DNA of 64,000 nt from Haloglomus litoreum (GTDB taxonomy: Archaea > Halobacteriota > Halobacteria > Halobacteriales > Haloarculaceae), in assembly GCF_029338515.1 (NCBI RefSeq), contig NZ_CP119988.1, forward strand, positions 2,914,001 to 2,978,000, given 5' to 3'. Below the pieces are notes generated by a model, which saw only the letters and a list, made by a program, of their open reading frames with translations, was not told where the DNA came from and did no database searches. This document shows positions 16,647-25,506 of this stretch, piece by piece. The position numbers were made by a program, and so were the translations under genes. Position 1 is the first letter of the stretch. Each line of letters starts with the position of its first letter.

Positions 16647-17300
16647 GTGAGCCGGAAGGGGGATGACGACGAGCCGACCGACCGCGTGACGGATGCCCTG
16701 TTGCACGGATCGGCGTACGAGCGGCTGCGGTTCCGCCGTCACGGGTTCTTCCAGCAGCCCATCCCGCAGAAGATCCGGGCGGGGAGCGGGCTGCTGTTCG
16801 CCCTCGCCGGGGTACTGCCGCTCATGGCCGCGTTCCCGGTCGGTGTGCGCGAGACGGTGGGGCCGGTCCCGATGGCCTCGCCGAAGATCATCGTCCTCGG
16901 GCTCATCGGTGGGACCGTCGTCTTCGTCTGTGGACTGGGGCTGGCGACGCTCGGGGCCGCACGGCTCCGACTCGAGGGCCGGATGACCGAGGAGCGGGCG
17001 CACACGCTGTTGTCGCTTGAGGAGGTCGCCTCCCTGCTCGGGCTCGGCACCGGTGGCCTCGCCATCCTCCTCACGCTGGGGTTCGTCCTGCTTGGGCACG
17101 GCGGGATGCGCGCGGTCGAGACCTACATCCGGCTGGCCGGGCGGAGCCCATACGCCGCCAGCGGCGTGCCCATCACGGTCGCCGAGGTGGCGACGAGCGC
17201 CTTCGTCGCCGCCGTGGCGCTGTACGTCCTCGCGCAGGCCATCCACCTCCAGTTCCGTCTCAGGCTCGACGCGTCCGGGGCCGACCCCATCCGGGGGTGA
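16647..17300 (+). CDS. haloarchaeal four-span membrane protein
   Basis: 217-aa protein with an acidic N-terminus followed by a segment FRRHGFFQQPIPQKIRAG, then hydrophobic spans near residues 45-65, 80-105, 130-150 and 180-200. GTG 16647 was chosen because a TATA-like TATAA at 16586-16590 places the transcript start near 16612. That is downstream of the alternative GTG at 16569. Function unknown; no transporter or enzyme motif seen. Confidence 0.55.
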   Translation: MSRKGDDDEPTDRVTDALLHGSAYERLRFRRHGFFQQPIPQKIRAGSGLLFALAGVLPLMAAFPVGVRETVGPVPMASPKIIVLGLIGGTVVFVCGLGLATLGAARLRLEGRMTEERAHTLLSLEEVASLLGLGTGGLAILLTLGFVLLGHGGMRAVETYIRLAGRSPYAASGVPITVAEVATSAFVAAVALYVLAQAIHLQFRLRLDASGADPIRG

Positions 17301-17384
17301 CGGCCCGACCCCGGTAGTGTAGGGGGCATCGCGACCCGGTGACGGAGGCGAAGGCAGAAGTGGGTCCCCGGAGTGCGTGCGGGT

Positions 17385-18653
17385 ATGACCGACCGACGGG
17401 TCGCGCCCTCCCGCCGCGGCTTCCTCCGACTCGGGGCCGGCGCGGCCGCAGCCGCCGGCCTCGCCGGCTGTACGACGCTCGCCGACCCCGCCAGCTCCGA
17501 CTTCGAGACGGCCGCGACCGCACAGTTCCGTGGCGGCCTCGAGCGGCACGGCTACCAGACGGACGGGACCGTCCCCGACGACGTCGAGGTGGCGTGGTCC
17601 CACCCCGTCAACACGGGCGACCACACCGCGGCGAAGGCCAGCTTCGTCCACGCCCCTGCCGACGCCGTGCGGGCGGCGACCGGCGACGAGGACGCGGGCG
17701 ACCGCCTCGTCGTCCCGGGCGACGACGGGACGGTGCGAGCCTTCACACCCGACGGCGAGTTGCTGTGGGCCTCGGCCATCCAGCCCGCGAGCCGTGGCAT
17801 CCACGGGACGCCCGCCGTCGCCGGGGGGCTGGTCTACATCGGCGGCTACGACGGTGGGCTGTACGCGTTCGACCTCGGGAGCGGCGAACGGGTCTGGCGC
17901 CGGAAGCTCGGCGACGCCATCGGCTCCTCGCCGGCCTACCACGACGGCGACGTCTACATCGCCGTCGAGTACTACACCCCCAGCGGGGGCGTGTTCGGGG
18001 TGGACGCGGCCACCGGTGGCGGGCGCTGGGGTGACCGCCGGGTGACCGACCACCCCCACTCCACCATCGCCATCGACCGCGACGCGGGGCGGCTCGTCGT
18101 CGGGTCGAACGACGGCTACCTCTACGCCTGGAGCTACCCGGAACTGGAGTTCCAGTGGCGCTTCGAGACGGGCGACGCCATCAAGGGCCCCGTCGCCACC
18201 TACGACGGGGGAGCCTTCTTCGGGTCGTGGGACCGGAACGTCTACCGCGTCGACCTGGCGGACGGGACCGAGGACTGGGCGTTCGGGACGAACGGGCTCG
18301 TGATGAGCGGTCCCGCCATCGACGTCGGGCGGGGGGTCTGCTACGTCGGCAGTCACGATGGCAACCTCTACGCGCTCGACGCCGACGAGGGAACCGAGCT
18401 GTGGCGGTTCGGCACGGGCGGGCGGGTCGTCGGCTGCCCGGTGACGACCGGGACCCGCGTCGTCTGCGGGTCGAAGGACCGCTCGGTCTACGCCCTCGAC
18501 ACCAGCGACGGGACTGAGGTGTGGTCACTGGAACTCGACGGCTGGGTGACGAGTACGCCGCTCGTGACCGGCCGTGGCATCTACGTCGCCGAGCGCGCAC
18601 CCGAGGGCGCCGACGGCCCGCCCGGCCACGCGTACGCGCTCCGCCCGGCGTAG
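17385..18653 (+). CDS. Tat lipoprotein with PQQ-type beta-propeller repeats
   Basis: 422-aa exported protein. The N-terminus SRRGFLRLGAG followed by a hydrophobic run and the lipobox LAGC (Cys29) marks a Tat-exported, lipid-anchored protein. The mature part has six or seven repeats of the form YALDxxxGxxxWxxxxG (for example YAFDLGSGERVWRRKLGD and YALDADEGTELWRFGTGG), typical of PQQ-like or BamB-like propellers. No quinoprotein active-site residues can be identified, so a binding or scaffold role is more likely than dehydrogenase activity. ATG 17385 starts just before the RR motif. Confidence 0.85.
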   Translation: MTDRRVAPSRRGFLRLGAGAAAAAGLAGCTTLADPASSDFETAATAQFRGGLERHGYQTDGTVPDDVEVAWSHPVNTGDHTAAKASFVHAPADAVRAATGDEDAGDRLVVPGDDGTVRAFTPDGELLWASAIQPASRGIHGTPAVAGGLVYIGGYDGGLYAFDLGSGERVWRRKLGDAIGSSPAYHDGDVYIAVEYYTPSGGVFGVDAATGGGRWGDRRVTDHPHSTIAIDRDAGRLVVGSNDGYLYAWSYPELEFQWRFETGDAIKGPVATYDGGAFFGSWDRNVYRVDLADGTEDWAFGTNGLVMSGPAIDVGRGVCYVGSHDGNLYALDADEGTELWRFGTGGRVVGCPVTTGTRVVCGSKDRSVYALDTSDGTEVWSLELDGWVTSTPLVTGRGIYVAERAPEGADGPPGHAYALRPA

Positions 18654-18840
18654 GCGCCCCGTGAGCGTTCCGGGACGACCCTCCCGTGGGCGTCCCGGGA
18701 CGACCCCGCGAAACAGGGACCGGCGGGGACGAGGCGTAATCGACGACCCCGACAACAACCTCGCTTGAATCAGGACAAACAGGCACGAGGAGCGCCTGAA
18801 CCTCCGTTAGAGTCAAACGCCACCCGCACGCAGGGGGGGT

Positions 18841-19263
18841 ATGAGCACGGAGCAGGAACCCGAGCAGCGGACCATCCGGTGTCTGGTAGCGAAAGTCGGC
18901 CTCGACGGCCACGACCGCGGCGCACACGTCATCGCGCGGGCGTTCCGCGACGCCGGCTTCGAAGTCATCTACTCCGGCCTGCACAAGGCACCCGACGAGA
19001 TCGTACAGGCCGCCGTCCAGGAGGACGTCGACGTGCTGGGCATCTCCATCCTCTCGGGCGCGCACAACACGCTCGTCCCGAAGATCGTCGAGGGGCTCAA
19101 GGAGTACGGCGCCTTCGAGGACACCCTCATCATCGTCGGCGGCATCATCCCCGAGGACGACCGCCCGGGGCTCAGAGAGGCCGGCGTCGCCGAGATCTTC
19201 GGTCCCGGCGCCTCCATGCAGGAGACCATCGACTTCGTCCGCGAGAACGCGCGCGAGCGGTAG
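18841..19263 (+). CDS. mcmA2: methylmalonyl-CoA mutase, B12-binding subunit
   Basis: Small cobalamin-binding subunit of methylmalonyl-CoA mutase, which interconverts methylmalonyl-CoA and succinyl-CoA. The 140-aa protein carries the DxHxxG signature (D22, H24, G27 in LDGHDRGAH) whose His ligates cobalt. It also has the downstream SILSGAHNT and VGGIIPEDD segments of the Rossmann-like B12 domain. A G-rich tract precedes the ATG at 18841. The catalytic large subunit is not in the window. It forms an operon with the MeaB gene 3 nt downstream. Confidence 0.92.
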   Translation: MSTEQEPEQRTIRCLVAKVGLDGHDRGAHVIARAFRDAGFEVIYSGLHKAPDEIVQAAVQEDVDVLGISILSGAHNTLVPKIVEGLKEYGAFEDTLIIVGGIIPEDDRPGLREAGVAEIFGPGASMQETIDFVRENARER

Positions 19264-19266
19264 TCC

Positions 19267-20418
19267 ATGGGAGAGGAACTGATCGACGACCTGCTCGACG
19301 GCCAGCACCGCGCCCTCGCGCGGGTCATCACGAAGATCGAGAACCGCTCGCCCGGCTACCGGGACCTCGTCCGAGAGCTGCACCAGCACACCGGCGACGC
19401 CGAGGTGGTCGGCGTCACCGGGTCCCCGGGCGCGGGGAAGTCGACCCTGGTCGACAAGATGGCCGCCGAGTACCGCGAGCGCGGGCTCACGGTCGGCGTC
19501 ATCGCCATCGACCCGTCCTCGCCGTTCACCGGCGGCGCCGTCCTGGGCGACCGCATCCGGATGGCCTCCAACGTCGGGGACATGGACGTGTTCTTCCGGT
19601 CGATGTCCGCCCGCGGCCAGCTCGGTGGCGTCTCCACGGCGACGACGGACGCCGTGAAGGCGCTGGACGCCTTCGGCAAGGACCGCATCATCGTCGAGAC
19701 GGTCGGCGCCGGACAGAACGAGATCGACATCGTGCGCACCGCCGACACGGTGGCGGTCCTCGTTCCGCCGTCGTCGGGCGACGACGTACAGATGCTGAAG
19801 GCCGGCATCCTCGAGATCGGCGACGTGTTCGTCGTCAACAAGGCCGACCTCGACGGCGCCGACCGGACCGTCTCCGAACTGAAGGAGATGATCATGATGC
19901 GCGACGCCTCGCCCGCCGCGGGCACCGGCGGCTACCACGGCGCCGGCACGGACGCGAGCGGCCACCACGGCCCCGACGAGGGCGGCACGGCGGAGTCCGA
20001 GCCCGACCCGACCGCCGAGGTCACCGGCCCCGGCTCCGCCGGGACCCCGGGCTCGCCGACCGACCAGGGCGGCCCCGTCGACACCGACGAGGGCGAGGCG
20101 TGGGTCCCGCCGGTCGTCCAGACCGTCGCCAACACGGGCGAGGGCGTCGAGAACTTCCTCGGGACGCTCGCGGACCACCGGTCCTTCCTCGAACGGTCCG
20201 GGCAGCTGGAGGTCAAGGCCCGCAAGCGCTACGCGGAGGAGATCCGCCGCCTCCTCCGCGAGGACACCCGCGCCCTGCTGGAGCGCGAACTCGAGGCCCA
20301 GGGGGGCATCGAGAGCTTCGTCGAGGAGGTGATGGGCCGCGAGAGCGACCCGTACACGGTCGCCGACGAGGTCGTCCAGCCGCTCCGGGACTGCCTGGAC
20401 GACCCGGACGACGAGTAG
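19267..20418 (+). CDS. meaB: methylmalonyl-CoA mutase-associated GTPase MeaB, with large insert
   Basis: G3E-family GTPase chaperone that protects and reloads methylmalonyl-CoA mutase. The 383-aa protein has P-loop GSPGAGKST (residues 52-60), IDPSSPFTGGAVLGDR, VETVGAGQ and the NKAD specificity motif (191-194). Between MIMMR (about 212) and WVPPVVQTVA (from 279) there is an insert of about 65 residues. It is rich in Gly, His, Asp, Glu and Pro and is absent from ordinary MeaB, where this loop is a few residues. Codon use in the insert matches the rest of the gene. The start lies 3 nt after the stop of the B12 subunit gene. Confidence 0.92.
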   Translation: MGEELIDDLLDGQHRALARVITKIENRSPGYRDLVRELHQHTGDAEVVGVTGSPGAGKSTLVDKMAAEYRERGLTVGVIAIDPSSPFTGGAVLGDRIRMASNVGDMDVFFRSMSARGQLGGVSTATTDAVKALDAFGKDRIIVETVGAGQNEIDIVRTADTVAVLVPPSSGDDVQMLKAGILEIGDVFVVNKADLDGADRTVSELKEMIMMRDASPAAGTGGYHGAGTDASGHHGPDEGGTAESEPDPTAEVTGPGSAGTPGSPTDQGGPVDTDEGEAWVPPVVQTVANTGEGVENFLGTLADHRSFLERSGQLEVKARKRYAEEIRRLLREDTRALLERELEAQGGIESFVEEVMGRESDPYTVADEVVQPLRDCLDDPDDE

Positions 20419-20650
20419 CCGGCGGCTCCCCCGGCCGTCGAACCGGTGAGCGGATGCCGGCGAAAGAATCGATTTCACACCGGATGACGGCCATATCTGA
20501 GGGATATCCCGTTTCATCGCAGAGTTCCAGAGATCGATACCCCGTACGCGACTGTCGAGGAGGTTCCCGTCCGGCTCGCCACCCTCGCACGACCCACCTG
20601 TCACCGGTCCGATATTGACCCCGCCGAGCCACTACACCGAGGAGTTACGT

Positions 20651-22396
20651 GTGGTGCCGGCCAACAGCCGCCCGATGGACGACGGCTCGGAGCCGGTGGA
20701 GGTGCTCTACGCCGACAGCGACGGGTCGTACGCGGCATCGCTCGGTGATGCCCTCCGGACCCACGAAGAACTCTCGGTCGAACACGTCGCGGACGCGGAG
20801 ACGGCCCTCTCGCGGCTCCGGGCGGGGGCGTTCGACTGCGTACTGGCCCAGCGCGACCTCGGCGCGACCGACGCGATGACGCTGATGCACCGCGCCCGGG
20901 AGGCGAGTCCCGGCATCCCGTTCGTCCTCCTGGTCCCGGACGGGGCGGCCGATGTCGCCGCCGCGTCCCGGCGCGCGGGTGCCAACGACTATCTCGTCCG
21001 GCGGGACCCGGAGCGGACCGCGGCCGTGGCCGCCGACCGGCTCGCGGTGGCTGCGGACCATCAGTCCCCGGGTGTCGACTACCAGCAGGTGTTCGAGGAG
21101 GCGACGGTCGGTATCGTCGTCCACCATCCCGAGACGGGCGAGATAATCGACATCAACCCGTGGATGTCGGAGCTGCTGGGCTACGATCGCTCGGAGCTAC
21201 TGACCATGACCGTCGGCGAGTTCAGCGCCGGCGAGGAGCCCTACACGCAGGACCAGGCCGAGCGGAACATCCGGCGGGCGGCGACCGAGGGACCACAGCG
21301 GTTCGAGTGGCTCGACGAGCGGGCCGACGGGGAGCCCGTCCCGGTCGAGGTGAGCCTCCGGCGGACCGTCATCGGCGGTCACGACCGCGTGCTGGCCATC
21401 GTCCAGGACATCACCGAGCGCAAGGAGCGGGAGGCGTCGCTCCGGCGCCAGAGCCGGCGGATGGAGGAGTTCGCGGGCGTCGTGAGCCACGACATCCGGA
21501 GCCCGCTGACGGTGGCCGAGGGCTGGGTCGACTACGCCCTCGGCGACGACGAGGGCATCGACGAGGAGGCGGCGCTGGAGCGCATCCTGCAGGCCATCGA
21601 GCGGATGGACGAGATGATCGACGACTCGCTGACGCTGGTGCGCGGCGGCGGCGAGGTGGATGCGACCGAGCCGGTTCCGATGGCCGAGGAGGCCCCGGAG
21701 TGGTGGGAGGTCGCCGCCACCGCCGACGCCGAGCTCGTCGTTGACACGCCCTTCACGGTCGAGGCGGACCCGAACCGGCTCCGGCACCTGTTCGAGAACC
21801 TGTTCCGGAACAGTGTCGAACATGGTTCGACGAGCAGCCGGACGGAGTCCGGCGACAGCGTGGAGCACGGCTCCACGGGCAGTCGGCCACCGGCCGACGA
21901 CAGTGTCGAACATGGTTCGACGAGCAGCCGGACGCAGTCCGGCGACAGCGTGGAGCACGACTCCACGGGCAGTCGGCCACCGGCCGACGACAGTGTCGAA
22001 CACGGCGGGACCGCCGACGGGGACCACCCGAGAGCGGGCGTGACGGTCCGGACGGGCCCCCTCACCGTCGACGACCCGGTCGAGCCGACGGTCGGCTCGC
22101 TCCCCGACGAGGGGTCCGTCGAGGGGTTCTACGTGGAGGACGACGGCCCCGGCATCCCGCCCGACGAGCACGACCGGGTGTTCGAGGCCGGACACACGAC
22201 CGACGCGAACGGGACGGGGCTCGGCCTCGCCATCGTCAGGCGGGTGGCCGACGCCCACGGCTGGGCCATCCGGCTCGGCGAGAGCGACTCCGGCGGCGCC
22301 CGCTTCGAGTTCCTCGGCGCCACGCTCCGGGCGAACGGCGAGGACGACAGCGCCGGCGAGCACGACGGCGCCGGCGAGGACGGGTCGGCGGTGTGA
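20651..22396 (+). CDS. receiver-like plus PAS sensor histidine kinase with repeated N-box
   Basis: 581-aa soluble sensor kinase. Residues 1-125 resemble a receiver domain without a clear phosphoacceptor Asp (CVLAQRDLG). A PAS domain (about 145-265) precedes the H-box [11 protein letters not shown] (His280). The N-box Asn (387, [12 protein letters not shown]) is followed directly by a 15-residue unit starting SVEHGST repeated four times plus a partial fifth. Then comes the ATP-lid G1 box ([12 protein letters not shown]) and G2 (GTGLGLAIV). GTG 20651 was chosen because GGAG at 20641-20644 lies 6 nt upstream; ATG 20675 is the alternative. The signal sensed is unknown. Confidence 0.85.
   Translation: MVPANSRPMDDGSEPVEVLYADSDGSYAASLGDALRTHEELSVEHVADAETALSRLRAGAFDCVLAQRDLGATDAMTLMHRAREASPGIPFVLLVPDGAADVAAASRRAGANDYLVRRDPERTAAVAADRLAVAADHQSPGVDYQQVFEEATVGIVVHHPETGEIIDINPWMSELLGYDRSELLTMTVGEFSAGEEPYTQDQAERNIRRAATEGPQRFEWLDERADGEPVPVEVSLRRTVIGGHDRVLAIVQDITERKEREASLRRQSRRMEEFAGVVSHDIRSPLTVAEGWVDYALGDDEGIDEEAALERILQAIERMDEMIDDSLTLVRGGGEVDATEPVPMAEEAPEWWEVAATADAELVVDTPFTVEADPNRLRHLFENLFRNSVEHGSTSSRTESGDSVEHGSTGSRPPADDSVEHGSTSSRTQSGDSVEHDSTGSRPPADDSVEHGGTADGDHPRAGVTVRTGPLTVDDPVEPTVGSLPDEGSVEGFYVEDDGPGIPPDEHDRVFEAGHTTDANGTGLGLAIVRRVADAHGWAIRLGESDSGGARFEFLGATLRANGEDDSAGEHDGAGEDGSAV
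21811..22005 (+). repeat. in-frame hairpin repeat array inside kinase gene
   Basis: A 90-bp unit occurs at 21811-21900 and again, almost identical, at 21901-21990, then begins a third time. Each unit holds four hairpins with 3-nt loops: arms TCGAAC/GTTCGA (21816-21830), CCGGAC/GTCCGG (21838-21852), GTGGAGC/GCTCCAC (21860-21876) and GTCGGCC/GGCCGAC (21882-21898). Their centres are 22-23 nt apart. The array encodes repeats of the kinase N-box sequence. Confidence 0.85.
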
Positions 22397-22447
22397 CCCG
22401 ACCGGTCGACGCCGCGACCGAGGGGCCACCGGCCCCAGGTCGACAGG

Positions 22448-22454
22448 ATTTACC
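22448..22454 (+). promoter_or_regulatory. TATA-like box for alpha/beta hydrolase gene
   Basis: ATTTACC lies about 28 bp before the ATG at 22479, predicting a leaderless transcript. Confidence 0.4.
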
Positions 22455-22478
22455 CTGCCGGCGGCCGTTCGTACTGGT

Positions 22479-23510
22479 ATGAGACTCCGGAACGCCCTGC
22501 TGGGAGCCGCCGGTGCCGTCGGCGCGGTCGCCGGGGGGAACGCGCTCCTCCGTGGCGATGCCGACGACCTGGAACCGCCCCTCGGCCGGCCGCTCTCGAC
22601 GTACCGCTGGCGTGGCTTCGACGTGGCCTACACGGAGGCCGGCGACCCCGACGACCCGACGCTCGTCCTGCTGCACGGCGTCAACGCCGCCGGCTCCAGC
22701 CACGAGTTCCGCTACGTCGTCGACGACCTCGCCGAGGAGTACCACGTCCTCGCGCCGGACCTGCCCGGCTTCGGCCACTCCGACCGCCCGCCGCTGCTGT
22801 ACTCGGCGACGCTGTACGTCACCTTCGTCGCCGACTTCCTGCGGGACGTGGCCGACGGGACGCTCGTCGACCCCGACCGTGACGCGGCGACCGGGGGCGA
22901 CAGGGACGGCGAGCGCGAGCCGCCGGCGGTGGTGGCCTCCTCGCTCGTCGGTGCGTACACGGCCGCCGCCGTCGCCGAGAAGGCCGCGCCGGCCCGGCAG
23001 CTGTTCCTCGTCTGCCCGACGGCATCGGCCTTCCCGGGCCGGTCGCCCGCCATCCGCTCGCTCGTCCGGGCGCCGCTGGTGGGCGAGGCGGTCCACAACC
23101 TCATCAGCTCCGAGGCGTCCATCCGCTACTTCCTCGGCGACCACGGGTTCTCCTCCGCGGCGGCCGTCCCCGAGGAGTGGGTCGCGTACGACTACGCCAC
23201 CACCCACGTCCCGGGCGCCCGCTACGCACCGGCGTCGTTCCTGAGCGGCTACCTCAACCTCGATGCGGACCTCGCGGCGCTGCTCTCGGAGATCCGCGAG
23301 GCCGGGACCCCGGTCACGGTCTGCTGGGGCGGCGTCTCGGAGGTCACGCCCGTCTCGCAGGGGCGCGAGCTGGCCGAGGCGGCGGACGTGAAGCTCGTCG
23401 TGCTGGAGGAGGCAGACCTGCTCCCACACGGGGAGTTCCCCGAGACGTTCCTGTCGGTGCTCCGTGAGGAGCTGGCCGGCGAGCAGCGGGCGCCCGACGC
23501 GAGCGCCTGA
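22479..23510 (+). CDS. alpha/beta hydrolase
   Basis: 343-aa alpha/beta-hydrolase-fold protein. The N-terminal hydrophobic segment (about 5-24) could anchor it to the membrane. The oxyanion region [11 protein letters not shown] and strand [13 protein letters not shown] are typical. The nucleophile elbow reads [10 protein letters not shown] instead of a strict GxSxG, with the second Ser as probable nucleophile. The catalytic His is likely in [11 protein letters not shown]. Substrate unknown; such proteins act as esterases, lipases or haloalkane-type hydrolases. Its ATG lies 82 nt after the kinase stop, with its own promoter. Confidence 0.8.
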   Translation: MRLRNALLGAAGAVGAVAGGNALLRGDADDLEPPLGRPLSTYRWRGFDVAYTEAGDPDDPTLVLLHGVNAAGSSHEFRYVVDDLAEEYHVLAPDLPGFGHSDRPPLLYSATLYVTFVADFLRDVADGTLVDPDRDAATGGDRDGEREPPAVVASSLVGAYTAAAVAEKAAPARQLFLVCPTASAFPGRSPAIRSLVRAPLVGEAVHNLISSEASIRYFLGDHGFSSAAAVPEEWVAYDYATTHVPGARYAPASFLSGYLNLDADLAALLSEIREAGTPVTVCWGGVSEVTPVSQGRELAEAADVKLVVLEEADLLPHGEFPETFLSVLREELAGEQRAPDASA

Positions 23511-23516
23511 GCCCGG

Positions 23517-24794
23517 TCAGCCCCCGGACTCCAGCCCCGAATCGGTTGCGGAGTCGGGGCCGGCGTCCGACCCGGACTCCGAGCCGTCGTCGGACCACTC
23601 CTCGACGAGGGTCGCGACCGGCGCGGTCCCCTCCTCGGCGTGGCCGGTCATCTCGGACGCCGGCCAGATGCCCTCGTCGGTCTCCACCTCGACACGGAGG
23701 CCGCCGTCGGCGCTCAGGCCGGCCGTGACCGTCCAGTCGTGCGCGGCGGCGATGCGTTCGATGCTGTCGAGCCCGACCGAGTCCCCGGCCGGGCGGTCAC
23801 CGCTCTCGCCGGGGAAGCCCGTGCCGTCGTCGGCGACGTAGAAGCCCGGGCGGTCGCCCAGCGAGCCCACAGTGACCTCGAGTGCGTCGTCGCCGGTCTC
23901 CAGACAGAACCGGAACGTCTCCGCCAGCAGCCGCTTCAGCAGCGACTCGTCCGCCGGGACCCGGACGCCGGGCTCGGTCGTCAGCCGGGCCATCGTGTCG
24001 TCCGTTGTCACCTCGGCCCAGGCGTGTTCGGCCACGGCACGGACGTCCACCGGACCGGCGCCGCCCGCGCGCTCGGAGTCGCTCCCGAGCCGGAGCAGGT
24101 CGGCCACCAGCCGCTCGGTGCGGGAGAGGGCGGTCACGGTCGCCTCGGTGTGTGGGGTCACCTCGGCGGCGTCGGCCTCGGTCGCAGCCTCGTGTGCCAG
24201 CTGTGCGTGGCCGCGCGCGGTCGAGAGGGGCTCCCGGATGTCGTGGTCGATCATGGCGGTGAAGCCGTCGAGCCGGTCGCTCTCCGAGGCCAGCGCCAGC
24301 TTCCGTGCCCGCGCGGTGAGCCCGTCGCTCATCCAGGCCGCCAGCGAGCCCACCAGTTCCCGCTCCCAGTCGGCGAACGCCTCCCGGGGCTCCCGGTCGG
24401 CGAAACAGCAGGTGCCGTACACCCGCTCGTCGACGGTGACCGGCGCGCCGACGTAGCAGGAGAAGCCGTCCGTCGTGTGGGCCGCGCGGTCACCCACCCC
24501 CGGCGGCCCGTCATCCGGGTGGCCGAACCCCACCGTCTCGCGGTCCGTGACCGGTAGCTCGCAGAAGGTCTCACCGAGGGGTCGACTGTCACCGGGCGCG
24601 CCCGGCGCGTCGCCGCGCGTGGCGACCGCGAGGACGGTGTGCTCCCCGCCGTCGGCGCGAGCGAGCGCGCCGTACTCGACGCCGAGCGCCACACAGCCCA
24701 GCTCCAGTCCCTCCCGGACGCGGTCGACGAACGGCCGCTCCCGGTCCCGGACCAGCGTCGCCAGCTCCCGGAACGCCCGCTCCCGTCGCTCCAT
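23517..24794 (-). CDS. GAF-domain sensor histidine kinase with atypical N-box
   Basis: 425-aa kinase-like protein. Residues about 20-160 form a GAF domain (several Cys, GFSCYVGAPVTVDERVYGTCCFAD). H-box MIDHDIREPLS carries His184. The expected N-box Asn is not seen (LLKRLLAETFRFCLETGDD), although the G1-type box YVADDGTGFPGE is present. Its ATPase activity may therefore be altered. ATG 24794 is preferred to longer forms that run into low-quality upstream sequence. The C-terminus is a Ser/Asp/Gly-rich tail. Convergent with the alpha/beta hydrolase gene. Confidence 0.8.
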   Translation of the reverse strand: MERRERAFRELATLVRDRERPFVDRVREGLELGCVALGVEYGALARADGGEHTVLAVATRGDAPGAPGDSRPLGETFCELPVTDRETVGFGHPDDGPPGVGDRAAHTTDGFSCYVGAPVTVDERVYGTCCFADREPREAFADWERELVGSLAAWMSDGLTARARKLALASESDRLDGFTAMIDHDIREPLSTARGHAQLAHEAATEADAAEVTPHTEATVTALSRTERLVADLLRLGSDSERAGGAGPVDVRAVAEHAWAEVTTDDTMARLTTEPGVRVPADESLLKRLLAETFRFCLETGDDALEVTVGSLGDRPGFYVADDGTGFPGESGDRPAGDSVGLDSIERIAAAHDWTVTAGLSADGGLRVEVETDEGIWPASEMTGHAEEGTAPVATLVEEWSDDGSESGSDAGPDSATDSGLESGG

Positions 24795-24897
24795 ATCCGG
24801 CCACGGGGTCGGTCGGGGAAAAATCCCGCGACCGGACCGGTGCTGGAGGGCACGGCCGGCCGATGGACCAGCGTGGCCGTCGCCCGGCACCGAGCGG

Positions 24898-25506
24898 CTA
24901 CAGGTCGACCGGGCAGCCGCGGATCTCGCCGCCGCGCATCCCGTCGGCCAGCCAGAAGATCGACAGCAGGACCGCCACCAGCCCGAGGATGGCGAACTCC
25001 AGGCCGTCGAGGGGCAGGATCGTCAGCGACCCGATGCCGAGCAGGGAGAGGAGCCCGGCCAGCACGGCCGAGCCGCAGGCCGCACAACCCGCGCCGAGCG
25101 TCCCGAGGATCACCCCGACGAGGCCGCTCCCGCTCGCGGCCGAGAGGTCGTGCTCGCGGACGTGGTAGACGGCCATCGACACGTCGACGCCGACCAGCGC
25201 GGCGACGACGAGGAGCAGGAGTCCCTGCACGACGCCGAACGCCGGCCCGACGAACGGGTACAGCTCGACCAGCAGCGTCAGGCGGTCCGCGAGGGGGAGG
25301 CCGGGCGAGAGCGCGAACCCGACCAGGGGGAGATTGAGCGAGAAGACGAACAGCGAGAGCGCGAGGACCCCCGTGACCAGCGCGAGGACCGCGTAGCCCG
25401 GCCCGCCGAGGACGAGTCGCGCGGTCCGGCCCATCAGTCGCCAGTCGTCGCGTCTGGTCGGGAGCCGCGGAAGCCACCGGGGCCCCGAGATGGTGCGTCC
25501 CGCCAT
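24898..25506 (-). CDS. membrane protein with intramembrane CxxC, partner of thioredoxin-fold lipoprotein
   Basis: 202-aa protein with about five or six hydrophobic spans. It carries a CAAC motif (Cys141, Cys144) at the start of a membrane span (TLGAGCAACGSAVLAG). Its ATG overlaps the stop of the upstream Dsb-like gene by 1 nt (TGATG at 25504-25508), indicating translational coupling. A CxxC in a membrane helix beside an extracytoplasmic thiol oxidoreductase suggests electron exchange, as in DsbB/VKOR or CcdA systems. It matches none of those folds by eye, so this role is inferred. Confidence 0.65.
   Translation of the reverse strand: MAGRTISGPRWLPRLPTRRDDWRLMGRTARLVLGGPGYAVLALVTGVLALSLFVFSLNLPLVGFALSPGLPLADRLTLLVELYPFVGPAFGVVQGLLLLVVAALVGVDVSMAVYHVREHDLSAASGSGLVGVILGTLGAGCAACGSAVLAGLLSLLGIGSLTILPLDGLEFAILGLVAVLLSIFWLADGMRGGEIRGCPVDL

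Noticed and set aside
16572-18356. 594-aa minus-strand open frame
   Set aside because: Antisense of the membrane protein and beta-propeller genes, no domain signature.
21811-22005. CRISPR-like array
   Set aside because: Repeats are contiguous and coding, with no variable spacers and no cas genes in the window.
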